DNA from: Nocardia aurea
GTDB lineage: Bacteria > Actinomycetota > Actinomycetes > Mycobacteriales > Mycobacteriaceae
Length of the DNA stretch: 64,000 nucleotides
Reading direction: 5' to 3'
Assembly (NCBI RefSeq): GCF_003123685.1
Contig: NZ_QCYJ01000020.1
Coordinates: 186,001-250,000, forward strand
The notes below the pieces were generated by a model, which saw nothing but the letters and a program-made list of their open reading frames with translations, was not told the origin of the DNA and made no database searches. The translations under genes and the position numbers were made by a program. Below are positions 51,533-61,409 of the stretch, in pieces. Positions within the stretch are counted from its first letter, which is position 1. Every line of letters begins with the position of its first letter.

Positions 51533-51970
51533 GTGCCTGACAAAACCCTGGATACACACAAGTCGGTCGGTATCCGGAGCACCCGTCAACGCAGTGCCAT
51601 CGCCGCGCTGCTCGGCGATATCGAGGAATTCCGCTCGGCTCAGGAACTGCACGACGAACTCCGCCGCCGCGGCGAGGGGATCGGCCTGACCACGGTCTAC
51701 CGCACCCTGCAATCGCTGGCCGACGCGGGCCTGGTCGACGTGCTGCGCACCGATTCCGGCGAATCGGTCTATCGCCAGTGTTCCAACGGCCACCACCACC
51801 ATCTGGTGTGCAGGCATTGCGGACGCACCGTCGAGGTGGAAGGGCCGACGGTCGAGGCGTGGGCGGAATCCATTGCGGGAGAACACGGTTTCACCGACGT
51901 GAGTCACACCATGGAGATCTTCGGCAGCTGTCGCGGTTGCGCGGCCGCCGACAGCGGCGGAAAACCCTGA
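51533..51970 (+). CDS. zur: Zinc uptake regulator (Fur family)
   Basis: 145 residues. Fur fold: IRSTRQRSAIAALLGDIEE, SAQELHDELRRRGEGIGLT, VYRTLQSLADAGLVDVLR, then the metal region CSNGHHHHLVCRHCGRTVEVE with the first CxxC and a second pair CRGCAAAD. With zinc it would repress uptake genes. Co-transcribed with smtB. The assignment as Zur rather than Fur rests mainly on the operon context. Confidence 0.9.
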   Translation: MPDKTLDTHKSVGIRSTRQRSAIAALLGDIEEFRSAQELHDELRRRGEGIGLTTVYRTLQSLADAGLVDVLRTDSGESVYRQCSNGHHHHLVCRHCGRTVEVEGPTVEAWAESIAGEHGFTDVSHTMEIFGSCRGCAAADSGGKP

Positions 51971-52053
51971 TACGGCGGGGTTAACATCGGGCGGATCAGC
52001 GCTTATTCACCTGGGAATCGATCAACACTGGATTCCTTACCCAGGGAGGAAGC

Positions 52054-53034
52054 GTGCGAGAATCTGTACGCGCCGCAAGGACATATCGCGTCACCCGAAT
52101 CGGGGCGGCCGCGTTGCTCGGCTTCTCGGTACTCCTCACGTCGGCCTGCCTGGACGAGGAGACCACCGGAACACCGGTCACCAGCGCCGAAGGCGGAGTA
52201 GGCGGTCCGCAGGCTCCGGCGGGCACCGGCGCACAGCCCGACTCCGCCGACAGCTCCGGCCGGGCCGTCGTCCGGACGGTCGGCAAGACCGGCTGGTTCG
52301 AGGGTTTCGAGATCACCGTGGACAAGGCGACGGTGGTGCCCGACGAATACGGCGGCGGCAAGGTGCTCATCGACATCACCTACGAGAACACCGGACTCGA
52401 GGCCGCGACGTTGAGCAACAACTCCCATCTCGAAATGGGCAGGGAGGTCGACGGCGGAGCCGGTTTCGACAATCCGACCGTGCCGGGCAAGGGGACGGCC
52501 ACCGGCAAGGTCACCACCCCGGTGCAGGTGTTGAAAGACGCCGATCATCTACTCGACACGATCACCGTGGTCTACGGCGAGGCGTCGGACAACCAGACCC
52601 GGATTCCGCTGGCCGCGTCGAGCAAGGTCGAGAGCGTCCAGCCGCGAACCCTGCCGATCACCGGCACCCTGGTGCAGGATCCGACCACCGTCGAGATCAC
52701 CGGGGGCACACTCGGTCCGAGTTACGCGAAGAACGAACGCGGTGCGGACGAGCTGGCGCTGCGCATAAAACTCGTCGGCGGCGCGGGAATTCCCGACGGC
52801 GGGACCAATATCTACTACCAGTACTTCAGCCTGAAGACACCGGACGGCCGGACCGTGGTCGCCGATTTCCGGGGCACGATCAACGAATTGCTCGGACGCG
52901 GCGAGACCATCGACAACCCGAGGAACTACGTGATCTTCGTGGTGCCGACGCCTGTCGCGGGGCAGTACGTGCTGACCTACAACGCGGACAAGGATCCGGG
53001 GACCGCGGCGTCGATGCCGTTCACGGTGAGCTGA
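52054..53034 (+). CDS. Exported lipoprotein of unknown function
   Basis: 326 residues from the GTG at 52054. A basic start and hydrophobic segment end in a lipobox (SVLLTSAC), giving an acylated Cys near residue 33. A disordered Gly/Pro/Ser/Thr linker follows. Two beta-sandwich-like segments (GKTGWFEGFEITVDKATVV; RTLPITGTLVQDPTTVEIT) may be repeats of one domain. Mature parts lie outside the membrane. Function unknown. Confidence 0.8.
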   Translation: MRESVRAARTYRVTRIGAAALLGFSVLLTSACLDEETTGTPVTSAEGGVGGPQAPAGTGAQPDSADSSGRAVVRTVGKTGWFEGFEITVDKATVVPDEYGGGKVLIDITYENTGLEAATLSNNSHLEMGREVDGGAGFDNPTVPGKGTATGKVTTPVQVLKDADHLLDTITVVYGEASDNQTRIPLAASSKVESVQPRTLPITGTLVQDPTTVEITGGTLGPSYAKNERGADELALRIKLVGGAGIPDGGTNIYYQYFSLKTPDGRTVVADFRGTINELLGRGETIDNPRNYVIFVVPTPVAGQYVLTYNADKDPGTAASMPFTVS

Positions 53035-53316
53035 CCGAACGTCCCGGACACGACCGTCGGCGTCGCACAGCGGCCTTTCCGCGAGCCGGACTGTCGGCGA
53101 CCGCGGCCGTCAGCGGGTGCATCCCCATCGGGTCGACGGCGAGCCGCCGACCGTTCGGCTGCCCGCTGGACAGCCGGGTTGGCGACATGTGTCGGCGCGG
53201 CATCGGAACCGGGCGCTGCCGGTGGTCGGGCACGCGGGATCGGACCCGGCGTACCGCGGCTCGGTGTCGCCCAGCATGTGGACGACACCGAGCCGCAATA
53301 GATTCGGGCGAACGCC

Positions 53317-54297
53317 TCAGACGGCCGGTACCGGTTCCGGGGAGTCCACCGGAACCGGGTCGACTTCGACGCGGCGACCGCGCAGCACCGCGACACCGAT
53401 CAGCACCACCGCCGCCACGGCCCAGACCAGCAGCACCGTCAGTGGTTTCGCGGCCCCGGCGCCGTCGAAGAAGGCGACCGAGCGGAGCAGGGTGGAAGCC
53501 GCGCCGGGCGGGAGGTACTGGCCGATGGCGCCCCACGGCTGCGGCAGCAGTTCCGGGGCGGAGGTGGCGGCCGAGAACGGGTTGCCGATCAGCAGCATGG
53601 TCAGTGCCGCGATGCCGATCCCCGGGCGTCCGATGACCGAGGCCAGGCCGACGACCGCACCGGCCACCGCGAAGGAGACCAGACCCGCCACCGCGGCCAG
53701 GGCGAGATAGGAACCCGGCACGACCGACATCCAGCCCTGGATGATCACCATGCCGAGCAGTCCGCCCACCACGCCGAAGGTGGCGAGTCCGGCGATACGG
53801 GCGGCGGGGGTAGGAACGAGCAGGCTGAGCAGGACGCCCGCGGCGATACCCGACATCACCAGTGGCAGCACCATCGCGCCGAAGGCGGTGCCGCGCGGAT
53901 CGTCCGCGTCGGCGGCGACGACGTCTTCGACGGCCGCGGACGGCACGCCGGACAACTGCTGGGCCATGGCCGTGAGTTGCTGCGCGACAGCGGGACTCGC
54001 GCCGGAGGCGACGAGGACCCGTGGTGCGCCGCCGCCGGTGAGGACGGCGCCGTAGACCTCGCGGTCGACGATGGCGGCGCGGGCCGCGGCTTCGTCGGCG
54101 GGGGTGGTGATCTCGAAGGCGTCGGGGAGTTGGGCATCGAGCCGTTCGGCGACCAGCTGTGCCTGCGGACCGGTGACCGCGATGGGCAGATCACGCGGTT
54201 CGATATTGGCGGCGGGCCAGGCGAAGGCGATCAGCATCAGGGCCTGGAGCAGGGCGGCGGCGAGTCCGACCGCGAATGCTCGCTGCGTGGTGTTCAT
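53317..54297 (-). CDS. Multi-pass membrane protein (ABC-2/DUF3533-like)
   Basis: 326 residues from the ATG at 54297. A first helix (FAVGLAAALLQALMLIAFAW) is followed by an extracytoplasmic domain (IEPRDLPIAVTGPQAQLVAE...) and then five or more helices (VLPLVMSGIAAGVLLSLLV; LATFGVVGGLLGMVIIQGW; LAAVAGLVSFAVAGAVVGL; LTVLLVWAVAAVVLIGVAV). The layout resembles YhgE/DUF3533 proteins associated with export. It diverges from a TetR gene, its likely regulator. Confidence 0.75.
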   Translation of the reverse strand: MNTTQRAFAVGLAAALLQALMLIAFAWPAANIEPRDLPIAVTGPQAQLVAERLDAQLPDAFEITTPADEAAARAAIVDREVYGAVLTGGGAPRVLVASGASPAVAQQLTAMAQQLSGVPSAAVEDVVAADADDPRGTAFGAMVLPLVMSGIAAGVLLSLLVPTPAARIAGLATFGVVGGLLGMVIIQGWMSVVPGSYLALAAVAGLVSFAVAGAVVGLASVIGRPGIGIAALTMLLIGNPFSAATSAPELLPQPWGAIGQYLPPGAASTLLRSVAFFDGAGAAKPLTVLLVWAVAAVVLIGVAVLRGRRVEVDPVPVDSPEPVPAV

Positions 54298-54370
54298 GAC
54301 TTTCTCCCGAAAATCGAATGACCGTTCTTTATTGATTCTCACGGTCGCACGACGCCGGAAAGTTGTCAAG

Positions 54371-54384
54371 AACGGATATTCGTT
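54371..54384. promoter_or_regulatory. Candidate TetR operator
   Basis: AACGGATATTCGTT is a 14-bp palindrome with one mismatch, centred between the divergent membrane-protein and TetR genes and 13 bp before the TetR start. Confidence 0.5.
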
Positions 54385-54397
54385 TTACTTTGGGTCC

Positions 54398-55012
54398 ATG
54401 CCCCGAGTCAGCGAAGAACATCTGGAACGCCGCAGGCAGCAGATCCTGGACGCCGCACGCCTGTGTTTTGCCCGCAAGGGCTTCCACGACTCCTCAATGC
54501 AGGACGTCTTCGCCGAATCCGGGCTCTCCGCGGGCGCGGTCTACCGATATTTCAAGAGCAAGGACGACATCATCGCCGCGCTGGCCACCCAGACGATGAT
54601 CGAACTCAGGGGCACCATGGCCGAGGCGATCAGCGCCGAACCCCTGCCGACCCCCGCCGAGGTGATCACCCTCATCGCCAGGAACATCGTCGCGCGCAGC
54701 GGACCGGAAGGACCCGTGCGACTGGCCCCGCAGGCCTGGTCACTCGCCCTGGTCAACCCGGAGGCGACCGGTTACGTGCGGGAGGCGATACTCGCCATGC
54801 GCGGGGTCTGGGAGGACTACGCGGAGCGGATGCGGGCCGCGGGCTGGCTCCCGGCGGACGCCGACACCCACGCGGTCGCGGTGGCCATCATCGGCCTGCT
54901 GCCCGGCTTCATCCTGCAACACCTCATCATCGGCGACATCACGCCGGAGACGCTGGCGCGCGGGGTGCGGACTCTGCTCCCCTACGGCGAGCCCGCCGTA
55001 CCGGGCGGTTAG
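54398..55012 (+). CDS. TetR-family repressor
   Basis: 204 residues from the ATG at 54398. DNA-binding part: EEHLERRRQQILDAARLCF, KGFHDSSMQDVFAESGLSA, GAVYRYFKSKDDIIAAL. The C-terminal ligand domain is helical. It likely controls itself and the divergent membrane protein through the palindrome between them. Confidence 0.88.
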   Translation: MPRVSEEHLERRRQQILDAARLCFARKGFHDSSMQDVFAESGLSAGAVYRYFKSKDDIIAALATQTMIELRGTMAEAISAEPLPTPAEVITLIARNIVARSGPEGPVRLAPQAWSLALVNPEATGYVREAILAMRGVWEDYAERMRAAGWLPADADTHAVAVAIIGLLPGFILQHLIIGDITPETLARGVRTLLPYGEPAVPGG

Positions 55013-55016
55013 CGGT

Positions 55017-55780
55017 TCACCGTAGCGGCACGCGCACGTCGCCGCCGCCCTCCGGGGTCAATCGGGCGCGCACCTTCAGCAGTGACGGGGCGGGCACGAA
55101 ACCGCCCGCGAACAGCGCCTCGCCCTGGCGGAACCACGGCGAGCGCTCGAGCAGCGCGGTGGGCGCGTATCCGAAATATGTGCCGAGTTCGGCGAGATCG
55201 GACGGTGAGGTCATCTTCATCAGCGCCAGATTGTCGCACTGGGACAGGATGCCGGGATGGACCTTGGTCGGACGCTGGGTCGAAAGCAGCAGCCACAGAC
55301 CGAATTTGCGTCCTTCCGCGGCGATCTGGACGAGTCGCTCCCGCACCGCGACCGCGATCGAGGAATCCAGGTGCGGCGAGGCCAGATCGTGCGCCTCGTC
55401 GATGACGAGCAGTAGCGCTTCGGCAGCAGCCGGGCCGGACCGAACGGCGGGGTGAGATTCACGCCGATGTCGAGTACCGCGCCGGTGGTCTCGTGCAGGG
55501 TCTGCACGATCCCCGAGTCGACCGGCTCGACGCGACCGCTGTCGAAGGCATGGCTGACCCCGGTGTCGATGCCGTCGACGGCGAGTTCACCGATCAGGCG
55601 GCCGCGCAGTCGCACGGGTGTGGTCAGCGTCCGTTCCTCGACCAGCGCCAGTTGCCGCGTGCCGTCGGCGTGCACCACGACGAGGGAACCGGCTACGAAA
55701 GAGCTACCGATGGCATCGGCGATGACGAAGGAGCGCCCATCGTCGGAGCGGGCGACGGGATAGCGGGAATCGGCGGGCAT
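55017..55780 (-). pseudogene. HerA-like ATPase with internal deletion
   Basis: The 5' part from the ATG at 55780 encodes a HerA-type N-terminal domain ending in GVNLTPPFGPARLLPK. The 3' part, in another frame, starts abruptly with EALLLVIDEAHDLASPHLD (Walker B), then FGLWLLLSTQRPTKVHPGI, SQCDNLALMKMTSPSDLAEL and the normal C-terminus. The several hundred residues between, including the Walker A loop, are missing and the junction (about 55415-55445) shifts the frame. It cannot make an active ATPase. Confidence 0.75.
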
Positions 55781-55981
55781 CTTCCGATCGTTCCACCACC
55801 CGGCAAACTCAGGGCTACATATAGGTTCCGACGCGGGTTCGGGCACACGGGGCCCGAACCGATGCCGCGTGGACCACGCCGCCGAACGCGGGCAGCGGTG
55901 ACCGGCGCCGACCCGGTTCAGGTCAGGGGCCAGATCCCGCCGCCGAGGGCGACCGGGGACACCTCGTCGCCCGAGATCCGC

Positions 55982-56395
55982 CTACGGCTGGAGCAGGCCC
56001 GGCCTGGCCCGCGCCGCGCCGGACAGCACCAGCACCAGCATGGTCGCCAGCGCCTGATCGTCCAGGCCCGCGGCCGGGAAGGTGTAGCGCAGGATGACGT
56101 CGGCGAGTTTGCCGTGGGCGATCACCGTGAGCGAACCGAATTGCAGGGCGTTGTTGCGTTCGGCGACCCGCTTGTGCAGCTGCGGTTTCAGGGGGCGGTC
56201 CCAGGCCAGCACGCAGGTCAGCGTCAGCACGTCCAGGCCGGGCGCCAGACTCACCGCGCGCAGCGAGCACAGGGAACCCTCGTATTCGAATCCGATCGAG
56301 CCCTCGGGATCGACGCGGACGTCGACATCGTAGATCGACAGACACGCGCCCGCGCGCGCCTGTAGTTCCTGCTCGGGGGTGACCGCCGAGTCCAT
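55982..56395 (-). CDS. YbjN-like protein
   Basis: 137 residues from the ATG at 56395. A YbjN/secretion-chaperone-like alpha-beta fold is suggested by GSIGFEYEGSLCSLRAVSL, LDVLTLTCVLAWDRPLKPQ, RVAERNNALQFGSLTVIAH and the helical C-terminus. Family members are thought to be chaperones or regulators. It lies 14 bp downstream of uppS on the same strand. Confidence 0.65.
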   Translation of the reverse strand: MDSAVTPEQELQARAGACLSIYDVDVRVDPEGSIGFEYEGSLCSLRAVSLAPGLDVLTLTCVLAWDRPLKPQLHKRVAERNNALQFGSLTVIAHGKLADVILRYTFPAAGLDDQALATMLVLVLSGAARARPGLLQP

Positions 56396-56409
56396 CTCCG
56401 CACCACCGT

Positions 56410-57240
56410 TCACTTGGTACCGCCGAAGCGGCGGTCCCGCGAAGCGTACTCGAGACAGGCGTCCCACAGGTTACGTCGATCGAAATCGGGGAAAAGTGTT
56501 TCCTGGTAGACGTATTCGGCGTAGGCGGACTGCCAGATCAGGAAGTTCGAGCTGCGGAACTCACCGGACGGCCGCAGGAACAGATCGACGTCGGGCATAT
56601 CCGGTTCGTCCATGTACTGGGCGAGTGTCGACTCGGTGATCCGTTCGGGATCGATCTCGCCCGCCGCCACGCGACGCGCGATTTCCCTTGTGGCATCGGC
56701 GATCTCGGCACGGCCGCCGTAGTTGACGCACATGGTGAGAGTCATCACCGTGTTGTCCTTGGTCAACTCCTGGGCGGTTTCGAGTTCGTTGATCACGCTG
56801 CGCCACAGGCGCGGTCGCCGACCTGCCCAGCGCACCCGCACGCCCATCTCGTGCATCTCGTCGCGGCGGCGGCGGATGACGTCACGGTTGAAGCCCATGA
56901 GGAAACGCACCTCGTCGGGGCTGCGCCGCCAGTTCTCGGTGGAGAAGGCGTAGGCCGACAGCCATTTCACCCCGATCTGGATACAGCCCTCGACGGTGTC
57001 CATCAGGACCGCCTCGCCGCGCTCGTGTCCGGCGGTGCGCGGCAGTCCCCGCTCCTGCGCCCACCGGCCGTTGCCGTCCATCACCAAGGCCACGTGTCTC
57101 GGCACGAATTCGATCGGCAGTTTCGGCGGCACGGCACCCGAGGGGTGCGGCGACGGCGGGCGGACTGTCCGGTCGCTGTCCGATCCGGTCTTGCTCGGCC
57201 TTGTCGTAGTGGAGTCTCGGCGGAGGATCACGGGGTCCAT
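56410..57240 (-). CDS. uppS: Cis-prenyl (decaprenyl) diphosphate synthase
   Basis: 276 residues. Cis-prenyltransferase regions are all present: [20 protein letters not shown] with the catalytic Asp, [73 protein letters not shown] and [14 protein letters not shown]. It makes the long-chain polyprenyl phosphate carrier for cell-wall synthesis. It follows recO in the same direction, as in Mycobacterium. Confidence 0.96.
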   Translation of the reverse strand: MDPVILRRDSTTTRPSKTGSDSDRTVRPPSPHPSGAVPPKLPIEFVPRHVALVMDGNGRWAQERGLPRTAGHERGEAVLMDTVEGCIQIGVKWLSAYAFSTENWRRSPDEVRFLMGFNRDVIRRRRDEMHEMGVRVRWAGRRPRLWRSVINELETAQELTKDNTVMTLTMCVNYGGRAEIADATREIARRVAAGEIDPERITESTLAQYMDEPDMPDVDLFLRPSGEFRSSNFLIWQSAYAEYVYQETLFPDFDRRNLWDACLEYASRDRRFGGTK

Positions 57241-57311
57241 CCTGCCTGATGCGCCGTGCCGGGCGAACAGCCATCCACGCATCCGCCACACGATCCCCGC
57301 ACGACCGCCAC

Positions 57312-58091
57312 CTACCCCGCCACTTGCCGCCCGCCCGCGGCGGACACCGACGACACCGAGGCGGACCGTTCGATCAACGGCAGCGTGCGCAATTGCCGTT
57401 CCAGATGCCATTGCAGATGCGCCGCCACCAGTCCACTGGCCTGATTGCGCACCGAATCGGGCACCGTCGCGACGTAATCCCACTCGCCGCGCAGCAGCGC
57501 GATCAGCAGATCGAAGACCCCCGGCGCGGGCGTGGCAGCGCCGGGCGGGCGACAGTGCACGCAGACCGCGCCGCCCGCGCCGACGTGGAAGGCGCGATGC
57601 GGACCGGGGGTGGCGCATTTCGCGCATTCGTCCAGCGCGGGCGCCCACCCGGCGAAACCCATAGCGCGCAGCAGGAACGCGTCGAGTATCAGTTCGTGCG
57701 GGCGCTGTTTGGCCGCGATGGCGCGCAGCGCGCTCGCGGTGAGCGCGTGCAGTTTGGGCGCGGGCGCGCGTTCCTCGCCCGCCAGGCGTTCGGCGGTCTC
57801 CAGGATCGCGCAGGCGGTGGTGTAGCGGCCGTAGTCGTCGATGATGTCGGCGGCGAACGCCTCCATCGTGTGCACCTGGGTGACCACGTCCAGCGTGCGT
57901 CCCGGATGCAGTTGCACGTCGATGTAGGCGAAGGGTTCGAGTCGGGCCCCGAATCGCGACTTGGTGCGCCGTACTCCCTTGGCCACAGCTCTGACCAGGC
58001 CGTATCTGCGCGTGAGCAGCGTGACGATGCGGTCCGCCTCGCCCAGTTTGTGCTGGCGCACCACCACTGCCTCGTCCCGATACAAACGCAC
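57312..58091 (-). CDS. recO: DNA repair protein RecO
   Basis: 259 residues. OB-fold at the start ([41 protein letters not shown]), a helical core ([19 protein letters not shown]), and the zinc-binding motif [13 protein letters not shown]...CVHC. RecO loads RecA with RecR and anneals SSB-coated strands. It is upstream of uppS. Confidence 0.95.
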   Translation of the reverse strand: MRLYRDEAVVVRQHKLGEADRIVTLLTRRYGLVRAVAKGVRRTKSRFGARLEPFAYIDVQLHPGRTLDVVTQVHTMEAFAADIIDDYGRYTTACAILETAERLAGEERAPAPKLHALTASALRAIAAKQRPHELILDAFLLRAMGFAGWAPALDECAKCATPGPHRAFHVGAGGAVCVHCRPPGAATPAPGVFDLLIALLRGEWDYVATVPDSVRNQASGLVAAHLQWHLERQLRTLPLIERSASVSSVSAAGGRQVAG

Positions 58092-58152
58092 GGGGCCATC
58101 CTCCCACGCTGCGGCGACAACGCCGGAGAAGGGAGTGGCGAGGGGCGGTCCG

Positions 58153-58743
58153 CTATCCGGCCCGGCTCTGCGGACGGGCGCGGAAATGCGCGCGCTCCCC
58201 CTGTTTGCCGAACAGGGAGAGGAATTCGACCGCGTCGTCGTCGGCCGCGCCGAACCAGTGCGGCTGGCGGGTGTCGAATTCGGCCGCCTCGCCGGGGACG
58301 AGGATCAGATCGTGCTCGCCGAGCACGACGCGCAACCGCCCGTTGAGGATGTAGATCCACTCGTAGCCCTCGTGGGTCTTGGGTTCGGGCTCCTTGCGGG
58401 CGCTTCCGGCCTCGATCACGATCTTGTACGCCTGGATGCCGCCCGCCCGACGGGTCAGCGGGACCATGGTCATGCCGTGGTGGGTCACCGGGCGCAGGTG
58501 GATGCGCGGATCACCGGTGGTCGGCGCGTCGACGAGTTCGTCGAGCGTGACACCGTGCGCTCGCGCCAGCGGGAACAGCAGTTCCAGCGTGGGTTTGCGG
58601 GCACCGGATTCCAGGCGCGACAGCGTGCTCACCGAGATCCCGGTGCGCGTCGACAGGTCTGCCAAGGTGGTCTCGCGCTGTTTGCGTAGTGCGCGCAGGC
58701 GTGGCCCGACCGCGTCCAACGCTCGGTCGAAGTCGATGTCCAT
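58153..58743 (-). CDS. XRE-cupin regulator
   Basis: 196 residues from the ATG at 58743. HTH: LRALRKQRETTLADLSTRTG, ISVSTLSRLESGARKPTLE. A C-terminal cupin follows (HEGYEWIYILNGRLRVVLG; DLILVPGEAAEFDTRQPHW). Such regulators sense small molecules. It is divergent from the flavoenzyme gene at 58824, with a palindrome between, and probably represses it. Confidence 0.88.
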   Translation of the reverse strand: MDIDFDRALDAVGPRLRALRKQRETTLADLSTRTGISVSTLSRLESGARKPTLELLFPLARAHGVTLDELVDAPTTGDPRIHLRPVTHHGMTMVPLTRRAGGIQAYKIVIEAGSARKEPEPKTHEGYEWIYILNGRLRVVLGEHDLILVPGEAAEFDTRQPHWFGAADDDAVEFLSLFGKQGERAHFRARPQSRAG

Positions 58744-58753
58744 GAGATCCACT

Positions 58754-58768
58754 TTGCCATATCGGCAA
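58754..58768. promoter_or_regulatory. Candidate operator for the XRE-cupin regulator
   Basis: TTGCC-ATATC-GGCAA is a perfect inverted repeat, and a second half-site TTGCCGAAA follows at 58775. It lies between the divergent starts at 58743 and 58824. Confidence 0.6.
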
Positions 58769-58823
58769 AGAATGTTGCCGAAATCCGGAGTGGTCACGCA
58801 CTGTCGTCGTAGGAGGTGGTCAA

Positions 58824-59771
58824 ATGACCGATCAGTGGAAAGATAGCTATGACGTGGTGATCGTCGGTGGCGGCGCGGCGGGGTTGAACGGCGCGTTGAT
58901 GCTCGGCAGATCGCGGCGTTCGGTGGTGGTGATCGATTCCGGTACGCCGAGGAACGCACCCGCGGAGGGGGTGCACGGGCTCTTGGCACTCGATGGGATC
59001 GCGCCCGCGGAATTGCTGGAACGCGGACGCGCGGAAGTGCGCGGCTACGGCGGACAGATCGTGGACGGCGAGGTCGTCTCGGTGGCGCGCGACAAGGACG
59101 GTTTCACCGTGACGCTGGCCGACGAGAACATCGTCCGGGCGCGCCGGGTGCTGGTAGCGACCGGGCTGACCGATGAGATCCCCGACATTCCCGGGCTGCG
59201 GCAGCGGTGGGGCAGGGATGTCGTGCATTGCCCGTACTGCCACGGCTGGGAGGTCCGAGACCAGGCGATCGGGGTGCTCGGCACCGGGCCGATGTCGGTG
59301 CACCAGACGCTGCTGTTCCGGCAGTTGAGCGCCGATGTCGTGTATTTCGCGAACACCGCGCCGCCCACCGCCGAACAGGCCGCACAACTGGACGCCAGGG
59401 GCGTCCGAGTGATCGACGGCGCGGTCGCGTCGGTGGAGATCGCGGACGATCGCCTCGCGGGCGTTCGCCTGGTCGACGGGACGTTCGTGGCACGGGAAGC
59501 GGTCGCGGTGGCGTCCAGGATGGTGGCGCGCGCCGGATTCCTCGCTCCGCTCGGGCTGGAACCGGTCGCACATCCGTCCGGCATGGGTGAGCACATTCCC
59601 ACCGACCCGATGGGACGCACCGAAGTGCCGGGAATCTGGGTGGCAGGCAATGTCACCGATCTGTCCGCCCAGGTCGGTGCCGCGGCGGCGGCCGGGGCCA
59701 TGGCCGGGGCTCAGATCAATGCCGATCTGGTCAACGAGGAGATACAGCAGGCCCTCATCCCGCAACCGTAA
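58824..59771 (+). CDS. Thioredoxin-reductase-like flavoprotein
   Basis: 315 residues. FAD motif DVVIVGGGAAGLNGALMLG, redox motif CPYCHGW (CxxC), NAD(P) motif IGVLGTGPMSVHQTLLF, and C-terminal GIWVAGNVTDLSAQVGAAA. This fits the class of small pyridine-nucleotide disulfide oxidoreductases; substrate and partner are unknown. Probably controlled by the divergent XRE-cupin protein. Confidence 0.88.
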   Translation: MTDQWKDSYDVVIVGGGAAGLNGALMLGRSRRSVVVIDSGTPRNAPAEGVHGLLALDGIAPAELLERGRAEVRGYGGQIVDGEVVSVARDKDGFTVTLADENIVRARRVLVATGLTDEIPDIPGLRQRWGRDVVHCPYCHGWEVRDQAIGVLGTGPMSVHQTLLFRQLSADVVYFANTAPPTAEQAAQLDARGVRVIDGAVASVEIADDRLAGVRLVDGTFVAREAVAVASRMVARAGFLAPLGLEPVAHPSGMGEHIPTDPMGRTEVPGIWVAGNVTDLSAQVGAAAAAGAMAGAQINADLVNEEIQQALIPQP

Positions 59772-59884
59772 TCGGTTCCCCGACAGCAGTATTCGGATCG
59801 CCGCGCCTCACGGCACCCGGCCGTCGCACGCCTTCGGCCGCGCACATTTCACAACCCGCGCCCGTACCGCGACAGACGATCCCA

Positions 59885-60493
59885 TCAGGATCGCGCGTCC
59901 TTCAGCAGCCCGCCCACGAGCAGCATCAGCGAGTGCATGGCCTGTGCGCGGGCGGCGTCCTTGTCGGCGGCGTGGGCGACGATCAGCCCCGCCTCCGACA
60001 CCGCGCTGAGGATGAGCTGGGCCAGGGTGCGCAGCGGGGCGTCGGCGATCAGGCCGTCGTCGCGGGCCCGCTCGAGCTGGGAGACGATCAGGCCGAGGCC
60101 GTAGCGGGCTTCCAGCTCGCGCCACTGCTCCCAGCCGAGGACGGCGGGAGCGTCGAACAGGGCGATGCGGATCATCTCGGGCCGCTGGCAGATCCCGAGG
60201 AAGACGTCGAGTCCGATCGCGACGGAGACCAGCACGTCCTCGGTCCGCGCCGCGTCGATCGCCCGCTCGATCTCGGCGGTGTTGTCCGACTCCAGCTGTT
60301 CGAGGACGGCGAGGAAGAGTCCGCGTTTGTCGCTGTAGTGGTGGTGCAGCGCGCCACGGGTGACGCCGGCCTCGGCGACCAACTGCTCCGCCGAGGTACC
60401 CGCGAAGCCGCGCTCGGTGAACAGGCGGCGACCCGCCTGTTCGAGCGCGGCCCTGGTGGTGCGGGAGCGATCCTCCTGGCTACGACGTGGCAT
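59885..60493 (-). CDS. TetR-family repressor
   Basis: 202 residues. DNA-binding domain: RTTRAALEQAGRRLFTERGF, AGTSAEQLVAEAGVTRGAL, HHHYSDKRGLFLAVLEQL; helical ligand domain after it. It overlaps the alpha/beta-hydrolase gene by 14 bases, so the two form one operon, probably self-regulated through the palindrome at 61389. Confidence 0.9.
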   Translation of the reverse strand: MPRRSQEDRSRTTRAALEQAGRRLFTERGFAGTSAEQLVAEAGVTRGALHHHYSDKRGLFLAVLEQLESDNTAEIERAIDAARTEDVLVSVAIGLDVFLGICQRPEMIRIALFDAPAVLGWEQWRELEARYGLGLIVSQLERARDDGLIADAPLRTLAQLILSAVSEAGLIVAHAADKDAARAQAMHSLMLLVGGLLKDARS

Positions 60494-61346
60494 GCAGCCG
60501 AGTGAACTCCAGAATCCGCCGGGTGAGCAACTCGGGCTGGTCTTCCGGGAGGAAGGTGTACGAGTCGTCGACGAGGGTCAGGGTCGCGTCCGGGAGGTCG
60601 CGGGCCAGGCGTTCGGCGAATTCGATCGGGAAGATCCTGTCCTCGCGCGCCCAGGCCAGCAGGACCGGAACCCGGACGTCGGCGAAATGCCGCGCCGCCT
60701 CCAGGGTGTAGCGACGGCGCGCGGTGATCAGGAAGCGGCGCAGGTCTTTTCGGATCGCTGCCGAATCGCGGCTCGGCAGCAGATAGGAATCGGCGATCTC
60801 GCGCGGCACCGGCCGCTTGGCCACCAGCCCGAAGGCCAGCGGCAGTCGATGCAGCGCCCTGATCCGCATCAATTCGGTGAACGGCCGGATCGAGCCGGGG
60901 ACTCGGGCCAGCACGCCGAGAGCGGTGAAGGGCTGCGGCAGGAATGCCTCGTAGCTGTCGACCGAAGCCAGCACGACGCGGCCGATACGTTCCGGCCTGC
61001 GGGTCAGCAGCACCTGGGTGATCGCTCCCCCGGTGTCGTTGGCGACCACCGTGACGTCGGTGAGGTCGAGCCGTTCCAGGAAATCGGCGAGCAGGTCGGC
61101 CAGACCCGTCGGGGTGAGATCGGCGTCGGGCACGGCAATGGTGTGCGCGCCCAGCGGCAGTGTCGGGGTCAGGCAGCGATGACCGGCGGCGGCGACGGCG
61201 GGCACCACGTGACGCCAGAGATCGGCGTTGACGAGCAGGCCGTGCACGAACAGCACGGGCGCGCCCGCTCCGGTGTCGTGGTATTCGATGCGGCCGCCGG
61301 GCAGGTCGATCTCGTGGGCGGGGCCGAGCGCGGGACTGATTGCCAT
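60480..61346 (-). CDS. Alpha/beta-hydrolase (dehalogenase-like branch)
   Basis: 288 residues. Oxyanion motif VLFVHGLLVNADLW, and nucleophile elbow VVANDTGGAITQVLL with aspartate instead of serine, as in haloalkane dehalogenases and related hydrolases. The acid is probably in VLLAWAREDRIFP. The usual C-terminal histidine position reads DDSYTFLPEDQP with no His, so activity may be altered. Likely a detoxification gene under the TetR protein. Confidence 0.8.
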   Translation of the reverse strand: MAISPALGPAHEIDLPGGRIEYHDTGAGAPVLFVHGLLVNADLWRHVVPAVAAAGHRCLTPTLPLGAHTIAVPDADLTPTGLADLLADFLERLDLTDVTVVANDTGGAITQVLLTRRPERIGRVVLASVDSYEAFLPQPFTALGVLARVPGSIRPFTELMRIRALHRLPLAFGLVAKRPVPREIADSYLLPSRDSAAIRKDLRRFLITARRRYTLEAARHFADVRVPVLLAWAREDRIFPIEFAERLARDLPDATLTLVDDSYTFLPEDQPELLTRRILEFTRLHATS

Positions 61347-61388
61347 GGTGTTCGCCTCTCGCAGTGATGAGCCTTCCCGGTCAGTTTT

Positions 61389-61409
61389 ACATACATACGG
61401 AATGTATGT
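61389..61409. promoter_or_regulatory. TetR operator
   Basis: ACATACAT-ACGGA-ATGTATGT, a perfect inverted repeat 43 bp upstream of the hydrolase start. Form and position are typical for TetR self-regulation. Confidence 0.75.
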
